Source: a bacterium (GTDB lineage: Bacteria > Spirochaetota > UBA4802 > UBA5550). From it: DNA of 10,793 bases. Each line of letters opens with the position of its first letter. The first letter of the stretch is position 1. Position numbers and translations under genes: made by a program. Where the stretch lies: the NCBI GenBank assembly GCA_024224995.1, contig JAAENB010000738.1, positions 1 to 10,793 on the forward strand, written 5' to 3'. The notes beneath the pieces are model-generated. The model had not been told where the DNA came from and ran no database searches. It saw only the letters and a list, made by a program, of their open reading frames with translations. Below, piece by piece: positions 6,610 through 10,793 of the stretch.

Positions 6610-8016
6610 ATGAAAAAGAACAGGTTGAGTATAAGTATTTTAATTCTATTTCTGGTATTATTTGGCGGTGGTTTAATTATAATAAACCTGGAAGCAGGCC
6701 CAACAATAATCAGGGACAACCGGATATATGACCTGGCCGCCACTCCTGCCCTGGGAAGAGGCTATTCCATTTCAACAAATACTTTTCAATCAACCTGTAT
6801 GAAAAACGTTAAAATAACCGAGCCTTCTTATGATTTTGATTATACCTTTGAGTCCATTGAAGATATGAGATCTACCCGGCAAAGCTCCACTGTTTCCGGT
6901 TCTCTTGACATTGGTATTTCAATGTTCAATCTTAAATCGAGCGGTTCTTCTACAACAGTAGAAGGGGTAACTCTCTTTTATCATAATGTGAGAGTTGAGA
7001 TTAATATGGATACTTATTATGCCTCTGTAGATGAAAGTAAAACCGAACTCAGTGACGCGGCAAAGACTCTGCTGCTGAATAATGACATACCCGGATTCTT
7101 TCATAGCTGTGGTTCCTATTATGTCCGTTCCATAGGACGGAATGCCAAGTTTGTATCGATATTTACCTATATGGATGAGCGAAGAGAGCGGAATACTGAG
7201 TTTGAACTACAGCTGGAATTGGCTATTAAAGGATTTGGAGCATCGCTGCTCAAGACCATGGGCGCCTCTGTGGGGATGAGCGCGAATATCAAAAAATCAT
7301 TTGAGTCTGTGGCACAAAAGAAGAGACTTACCATTACCACAAAGGCATGGGGGCTTGGAAAAAACAGGAACGCTACCTTGATCGCCTATGACCTGGATAC
7401 CTATAAAGCAGCAATTAAAGAAGCTTTTATTTCAATGCAGAATCCAATGACCGGAAGGGTCTCAACAATGGAGATTGTTCCCTGGGTTGAGAACGCGGTT
7501 TTTCAAAACCATATAAAGCTGGAAGAGGATGTGGTGGATGAAGCATCAAAAGAAAAACTCCTGCTCTATGAAAAGAAGCATATCCTTAATCTCAATGCCG
7601 AATTTCTAGCCCGCCTGGAACGGACAGAGAGATTGATGATAGACATTTATTATAAAGCACTGATCTGTAAGCAGATCATTGATTCCAACTGGAAAAGAGA
7701 CGGCAAGTTTACGGATGATGCCGCAAAACTCAAAATTCAGAACAACAGGAACTCGAGAACAATACGGCTGGGTGAACTGGACAGTCATTTAACCCAGGAA
7801 AAGATCGATCAGCTTCTTCAGAATGAAAGTGATTTTATGTATTCCGAAGAAGGCGCTGCCAAATGCATGAAGCAGATCATGAGGAATGGGATCTTTAAAA
7901 AAAGCTGGCGCGATATCCTGGTATGCAAGAATCTTCGAACAAAACTGGCTACAAGAATGAATGAAACTATTGACGATTATTGCATGCCCAGAATCGCAAA
8001 AACAAAAAAGAAGTAG
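6610..8016 (+). CDS. Secreted MACPF/perforin-like paralogue 4 (single unit)
   Basis: A 468-residue protein from the RBS-supported ATG; the alternative start at 6571 gives 481. Hydrophobic residues 7-26 form the signal, with LEA before GPTIIRDNRI. Blocks: GRGYSISTNTFQSTC (49-63), TYYASVDE (135-142), FFHSCGSYYVRSIGR (163-177), LTITTKAWGLGK (240-251), IVPWVEN (289-295). The variable segments are of a membrane-insertion-compatible type: the first (83-118) is Ser/Gly/Thr-rich with alternating hydrophobics (VSGSLDIGISMF), and the second (189-237) includes a likely amphipathic helix (ELQLELAIKGFGASLL) followed by Gly/Ser/Ala residues. C-terminal Cys 353, 419, 439 and 458 match the spacing of paralogue 5 exactly, and the end is CMPRIAKTKKK. 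Probably co-transcribed with paralogue 3. Pore formation is inferred. Confidence 0.75.
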   Translation: MKKNRLSISILILFLVLFGGGLIIINLEAGPTIIRDNRIYDLAATPALGRGYSISTNTFQSTCMKNVKITEPSYDFDYTFESIEDMRSTRQSSTVSGSLDIGISMFNLKSSGSSTTVEGVTLFYHNVRVEINMDTYYASVDESKTELSDAAKTLLLNNDIPGFFHSCGSYYVRSIGRNAKFVSIFTYMDERRERNTEFELQLELAIKGFGASLLKTMGASVGMSANIKKSFESVAQKKRLTITTKAWGLGKNRNATLIAYDLDTYKAAIKEAFISMQNPMTGRVSTMEIVPWVENAVFQNHIKLEEDVVDEASKEKLLLYEKKHILNLNAEFLARLERTERLMIDIYYKALICKQIIDSNWKRDGKFTDDAAKLKIQNNRNSRTIRLGELDSHLTQEKIDQLLQNESDFMYSEEGAAKCMKQIMRNGIFKKSWRDILVCKNLRTKLATRMNETIDDYCMPRIAKTKKK

Positions 8017-8027
8017 GAACAACGCCC

Positions 8028-8054
8028 TGCTCCGCTAAGGAGCATATCATTTTT
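8028..8054 (+). terminator. Candidate intrinsic terminator after paralogue 4
   Basis: TGCTCC (8028-8033) and GGAGCA (8039-8044) form a 6-bp stem with a 5-base loop, followed after ATATCA-type spacing by TTTTT (8050-8054). The stem is short and the T-run is offset by five bases, so efficiency would be partial. Position, 12 bases past the stop codon, is right for a terminator. Confidence 0.5.
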
Positions 8055-8097
8055 GATTTGTAACGTGTATTTTGACAACTTTCAAAGAGGTAAGTAA

Positions 8098-8577
8098 ATG
8101 AAAAGAATAGTATTAATATTGATTATATTATCCTTTTGTATAAATCCGTTATTCAGCCGCTATGATCCGGCTATTCATGACTATTGCTCAAAGGACCAGT
8201 TAAAAGGATTTGTAAAAGAGGCCGTGGCATTTGCTAAAATATATGGTAAAAGATTGGCGCTCAAGGAATTCAAAAATAAAGAAGGGCTGTTTAACCGGGG
8301 AGAACTCTATATTTATGCCTATAATATGAAAGGAAGAGTCCTTTCGCATGGGGCAAATGCCTCGCTCATTGGCAAGAATCTAATTAAGTTAAAAGATCCA
8401 ACGGGTAAATTGATCATAAAGGAAATGACTGAACAGGTCCAAAAAAAGGGAAGCGGTTGGCTAAATTTTCACTGGTTCCATCCGGAAAACAATAAGATCG
8501 CTCCAAAAATAGGGTATTTTGAAAAGGTTGACAATAACTGGTGGCTCGGTTCCGGTATCTATACTGAGTTTGACTAA
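8098..8577 (+). CDS. Small secreted stand-alone Cache-domain protein
   Basis: A 159-residue protein with a strong SD (AAAGAGG, 8084-8090, 7 bases before the ATG). Residues 1-20 form a signal peptide (MKRIVLILIILSFCINPLFS). The rest fits the single-Cache pattern: a leading helix (LKGFVKEAVAFAKIYGKRLAL), then F-N-x-G-E-L-Y-I-Y-A-Y (about 65-75), then G-R-V-L-S-H-G and L-I-G-K-N-L, then K-D-P-T-G-K, then GSGWLNFHWFHP, and a closing GSGIYTEF. Such domains usually sense small ligands outside the cytoplasm as parts of receptors. Here there is no second membrane segment or output domain, so it is probably a free periplasmic or secreted ligand-binding protein. It sits between MACPF-like paralogues, but a functional link is unproven. 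The 3' end is 6 bases from the convergent gene. Confidence 0.75.
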   Translation: MKRIVLILIILSFCINPLFSRYDPAIHDYCSKDQLKGFVKEAVAFAKIYGKRLALKEFKNKEGLFNRGELYIYAYNMKGRVLSHGANASLIGKNLIKLKDPTGKLIIKEMTEQVQKKGSGWLNFHWFHPENNKIAPKIGYFEKVDNNWWLGSGIYTEFD

Positions 8578-8583
8578 AACTCA

Positions 8584-8910
8584 TTATTCTTTTTCTAAAT
8601 AATCGGAGTAACGGGGTTTAAATAATCCACCTTTAGCAGGAGATGAACTTTCCTGTTTTTTGGTTTTTTCGCTGTCTTTTGTGCATTTTTTTACACAATC
8701 AGCTGCTAATGCTGTTTCTTTGGTTTTTGGTTTTGTAGAAACTTTTTGAGAGCGACTGGTTTTTTTTACAGCTTTCTGTTCTTTCTGTTCTTTGGGTTTT
8801 TGTGATTGCGTAATTGCTTTTTTGGGCGCGTCTTTTTTACTCCAGGGATTCACAAAAATCAGGAAAGTGACGGCAGAGAGTAAGGCTATTATAAGTAAGA
8901 TTTTTTTCAT
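8584..8910 (-). CDS. Small membrane-anchored or exported Lys/Thr/Ser-rich protein, unknown function
   Basis: A 108-residue protein read on the minus strand. The start is well supported by AGGAGA (8919-8924) 8 bases before the ATG. Residues 4-20 are hydrophobic (ILLIIALLSAVTFLIFV), a signal anchor or signal peptide; there is no lipobox cysteine. The rest is a low-complexity Lys/Gln/Ser/Thr-rich stretch (about 24-66), then a CVKKC pair (72-76), more Lys/Ser, and a distinct tail, GGLFKPRYSDYLEKE. The low-complexity part suggests a disordered periplasmic linker, and the conserved-looking tail could be a binding peptide. I do not recognise the family. It is the only minus-strand gene in the window and could be an accessory or unrelated gene. 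Confidence 0.6.
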   Translation of the reverse strand: MKKILLIIALLSAVTFLIFVNPWSKKDAPKKAITQSQKPKEQKEQKAVKKTSRSQKVSTKPKTKETALAADCVKKCTKDSEKTKKQESSSPAKGGLFKPRYSDYLEKE

Positions 8911-9027
8911 TTGTATTGTCTCCTGAAATGAGATTTCTCAACAGTATACTAATTTTGAGAGTCAACCGGATATAGTCAAGTAATTTAAGAAATAAAAAAT
9001 TCTTGGTCCCTGAGATGGGGGATTGGG
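8911..9027. promoter_or_regulatory. Divergent intergenic region between the small minus-strand gene and paralogue 5
   Basis: This 117-base AT-rich gap separates two genes transcribed away from each other, so it should hold promoters for both. It contains the minus-strand RBS at 8919-8924 and a palindromic AGTATACT at 8943-8950. TTGACT-like hexamers occur on the minus strand (rc of 8960-8965 and 8974-8979), but none has 16-18 base spacing to a good -10. I cannot assign a specific promoter. Confidence 0.35.
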
Positions 9028-10449
9028 ATGGTGGAAATGAAAATAATTCGAAACCTTTTTTTTGCCCTGTTTATTATTGTATTATGGTCTGTTCTTGATG
9101 CCGCTCCCTCTGTAATCAGGGATAGCCGTATTAATAAGCTTTCAACCACACCGATCCTGGGCAGAGGATATATTATATCTACCAATTCATTCCGCCTTTC
9201 CTGCCTGAAATACGTAAAAAGCACTACTCCTTCCTATGATTTTCAGTACACTTTTAAGTCTATCGCTCATGAAGAGGCTATGCGGCTTGTTATAGAAAAT
9301 GAATATGAGATTGAGGCAAGCGCTGCTTACGGAGGATCCGGGGCGAGCGCTTCGGGGCAGAAAAACTATGTTGAAACAGCAGGAGTGAAAGAGTATTTTC
9401 ACCATATAAAAGTTGAAATAAATATGGATTCCTATTATGCCTCGCTTGATGAAGCGCAAACTGGAATAAGCCCTTCGGCCAAACGGCTTTTAACCGGTAA
9501 TAATTTACCCGGTTTTTTTCGCAGCTGCGGATCTCATTATATTCGATCCCTGGGAAGGAATTCCAGGTTTATTGCTGTATTTTCCTACCGGGACAAAACA
9601 ACCGAGGCCGATGCTTCATTCGAAAACAGTCTTAAAATGGAAATTAAAGGTTTTGGGGACAGTCTTACCTATTGGGAGAGTAAAAAAAGAGCGGCATCGG
9701 GAGCAAAGGTTTCCGTGAAGAAGGGGGGAGGTTTTTCCCAAAGCGCGCGAACGAAAAAGCTCACCATAACTGTTCTTGGGTGGGGGCTTGGAAAACGGAA
9801 AAATACAGTCCTTATTGCGTATTCTCTCGCTTCTTTTAAATCAGCAGTAAAAGATGTTTTTGTGTCAATGCAGAAACCGGGAGTGGGGAAGGTTACTTCC
9901 ATGGAAATCGTTCCCTGGGTTGAAAATACGGAATTCCAGGAAACAATTAAAATTGATCAAAAAACCGGCGAAAATTTGCCGCTCAGTAAAAAGAAAAATA
10001 TTCTAACGGATAACGCGGAATTCCTGGCAGAGATTAACTCGATAGACCGGGGATTAATGAATAAGTATTATAAAGCACGGCTGTGCAGGCAGATGATAGA
10101 CGAAAAGTATAAATTTAATAATGAATTTTTGCCTTTAGCAAAAGATACCCTGATCGTTAACCGGAGAACCCGTGAGCAAAAAAAACTGGGTGAGCTCGAT
10201 TCCAAGCTTACCAATGAGTATATTGAAAGTCTTTACAGCCAGGAGAATGAATTCATGCACGGAGAAGGAGGGGTTCAATCCTGCATAAACGGTATTATGG
10301 AGGGGGGATTTTTCAGCAAAAATTGGAGAGATATTGAGGTCTGTAAAAAATTGAAGTCAAAGGCGAAGTTTAAAGTAGACCCCATCGTTTCCGGTTACTG
10401 CCTGCCCCGGCTGGCCCCTCCCAAAAGTACCCCTTTAAAAAAGAAATAA
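9028..10449 (+). CDS. Secreted MACPF/perforin-like paralogue 5 (single unit, closest to the canonical signature)
   Basis: A 473-residue protein. GGGGGA (9017-9022) precedes the ATG at 9028 by 5 bases; the ATG at 9037 is an alternative start three residues in. Hydrophobic residues 10-23 form the signal, with LDA before APSVIRDSRI. Blocks: GRGYIISTNSFRLSC (45-59), SYYASLDE (135-142), FFRSCGSHYIRSLGR (163-177), LTITVLGWGLGK (245-256), IVPWVEN (294-300). CGSHY is the member of this set nearest the MACPF [FY]-G-T-H-[FY] motif. The first variable segment (82-118) has IEASAAYGGSGASASG, small-residue-rich and compatible with membrane-hairpin formation. The second (190-242) has KMEIKGFGDSL then a Gly/Ser/Lys-rich run (SGAKVSVKKGGGFSQSA). 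C-terminal Cys 353, 419, 439 and 458 are followed by CLPRLAPPKSTPLKKK. It is more diverged than the tandem four and is separated from them by two small genes. Pore formation is inferred. Confidence 0.75.
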   Translation: MVEMKIIRNLFFALFIIVLWSVLDAAPSVIRDSRINKLSTTPILGRGYIISTNSFRLSCLKYVKSTTPSYDFQYTFKSIAHEEAMRLVIENEYEIEASAAYGGSGASASGQKNYVETAGVKEYFHHIKVEINMDSYYASLDEAQTGISPSAKRLLTGNNLPGFFRSCGSHYIRSLGRNSRFIAVFSYRDKTTEADASFENSLKMEIKGFGDSLTYWESKKRAASGAKVSVKKGGGFSQSARTKKLTITVLGWGLGKRKNTVLIAYSLASFKSAVKDVFVSMQKPGVGKVTSMEIVPWVENTEFQETIKIDQKTGENLPLSKKKNILTDNAEFLAEINSIDRGLMNKYYKARLCRQMIDEKYKFNNEFLPLAKDTLIVNRRTREQKKLGELDSKLTNEYIESLYSQENEFMHGEGGVQSCINGIMEGGFFSKNWRDIEVCKKLKSKAKFKVDPIVSGYCLPRLAPPKSTPLKKK

Positions 10450-10460
10450 TTTTGCTTGTA
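10441..10460 (+). repeat. Direct repeat, left copy, overlapping the stop of paralogue 5
   Basis: AAGAAATAATTTTGCTTGTA here resembles the right copy at 10699-10720, with an exact shared core of AATTTTGCTT (10448-10457 and 10708-10717). The TAA stop at 10447-10449 lies within it. The two copies flank the palindromic block. Confidence 0.45.
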
Positions 10461-10538
10461 AGCGGGCCTGGAAGTAGTATGGGCTCTTTGGATTGCTGCG
10501 GCACGGAGTCGGTCGTTTCTTAATATACCGAAGTCATT

Positions 10539-10651
10539 CGGAATGTAACCCATGCCCGGAGTGATGCCTCGGCAGGTTGAGAGGCTGTCTGAGCGGAGCG
10601 AGTTCCGAACGTTCTGCAAGAGGCATTGCTCCGGGCATGGGTTACATTCCG
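10539..10651. repeat. Large imperfect palindrome with 32-bp arms
   Basis: The left arm (10539-10570) and right arm (10620-10651) are complementary at 30 of 32 positions: 23 perfect pairs outermost, two mismatched pairs (T-G and G-T, which would be wobble pairs in RNA) and 7 perfect pairs inside. The 49-base interior carries GAGCGGAGCGAG, and GCAG (10572-10575) can pair with CTGC (10615-10618), extending the stem. Weaker pairing continues outward (10518-10527 with 10665-10674; GGTCG at 10511-10515 with CGACC at 10677-10681; TGCGG at 10497-10501 with CCGCA at 10689-10693). It may be a REP-like or MITE-like element or a very strong bidirectional terminator for paralogue 5. Confidence 0.75.
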
Positions 10652-10698
10652 GGTCGATATACCTTATACTAAGATGCGACCACGGGGTCCGCACTCTT

Positions 10699-10720
10699 AA
10701 GAAACTAAATTTTGCTTCTA
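10699..10720 (+). repeat. Direct repeat, right copy
   Basis: This copy shares AAGAAA, then AATTTTGCTT, then a TA end with the left copy at 10441-10460, differing by a two-base insertion and one substitution near each end. It is a candidate degenerated target duplication of an inserted element, or a chance AT-rich match. Confidence 0.4.
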
Positions 10721-10793
10721 CGCCAGATGCAGCCCGCAGTACTATTTAGTCTCTGATCTATATTTTTCCCGCTACACAGGGTCGATCGTGTCT

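Larger units (their letters stand above)
10450..10793. other. Non-coding region with a complex nested palindrome; no gene
   Basis: I see no credible gene in this stretch. The reading frames that cross it run through the two arms of the palindrome and have no RBS or protein-like composition. It looks richer in GC than the genes. It holds the large inverted repeat (10539-10651), an outer 9-bp inverted pair GTTTCTTAA (10515-10523) and TTAAGAAAC (10697-10705), and a direct repeat around 10441-10460 and 10699-10720. After about 10720 I see nothing further. Confidence 0.6.

Noticed and set aside
10539..10651. Palindrome as an integron attC site
   Set aside because: It is large and imperfect like attC, but I could not find the expected GTTRRRY and RYYYAAC core sites at the arm ends, and no integrase or cassette structure is visible.
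10395..10694. 99-residue minus-strand open frame and a 65-residue plus-strand frame (10552-10749) at the right end
   Set aside because: Both run through the arms of the palindrome, lack an RBS, and have non-protein-like composition; the minus frame also overlaps the end of paralogue 5.

Overview
The window is dominated by one gene family. Five complete genes and one 5'-truncated gene, all on the + strand, encode exported proteins that I read as MACPF/CDC-type (membrane attack complex/perforin) pore-forming-like proteins. The five complete copies share one plan. It runs: an N-terminal hydrophobic segment; a mature start close to GPTIIRDNRI; a strongly conserved block of the form GRGYSISTNTFQSTC; a variable segment; a core around YYASVDE and CG[PS][YH]Y; a second variable segment; a glycine strand with G[FW]GLGK or FGLGK; the MACPF-like closing strand around PWVEN; and a helical C-terminal domain with four cysteines ending C[MIL]PR. 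The first gene carries the end of one such unit followed by a second MACPF unit with a near-canonical YGTHY signature. This supports the MACPF assignment for the whole set. The assignment is pattern-based; no profile search was run.

Layout. 1-1431 is the C-terminal part of a double-MACPF protein. 1577-3163, 3302-4915, 5088-6554 and 6610-8016 are four tandem single-MACPF paralogues. The last two lie so close that they are probably co-transcribed, and hairpins sit in several of the gaps. 8098-8577 is a small secreted stand-alone Cache (sensor-fold) protein. 8584-8910 on the minus strand is a small Lys/Thr/Ser-rich membrane-anchored or exported protein of unknown function, convergent with the Cache gene. 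9028-10449 is the fifth single-MACPF paralogue. 10450-10793 is non-coding; it contains a large imperfect palindrome (32-bp arms) nested in further inverted repeats and flanked by a direct repeat that includes the stop region of the last gene. It looks like a small non-autonomous element or REP-like insertion.

Organism. The DNA is moderately AT-rich, with Shine-Dalgarno sites, Sec-type signal peptides and periplasm-style disulfide candidates, which suggests a diderm bacterium. The GAGCGGAGCGAG core of the terminal palindrome reminds me of repeats in spirochaete genomes, but this is only a memory-based hint and I cannot name a genus.

How the genes might work together (inference). The paralogues keep the scaffold and cysteines nearly fixed while the two positions that hold the membrane-inserting helices (TMH1 and TMH2) in MACPF proteins diverge almost completely. 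This is what one would expect from a diversified arsenal or a hetero-oligomeric pore. The double-MACPF protein could be a larger scaffold or partner subunit. Nothing in the window is a recognisable immunity, secretion or regulatory gene, although the two small proteins between paralogues four and five are candidates for accessory roles.
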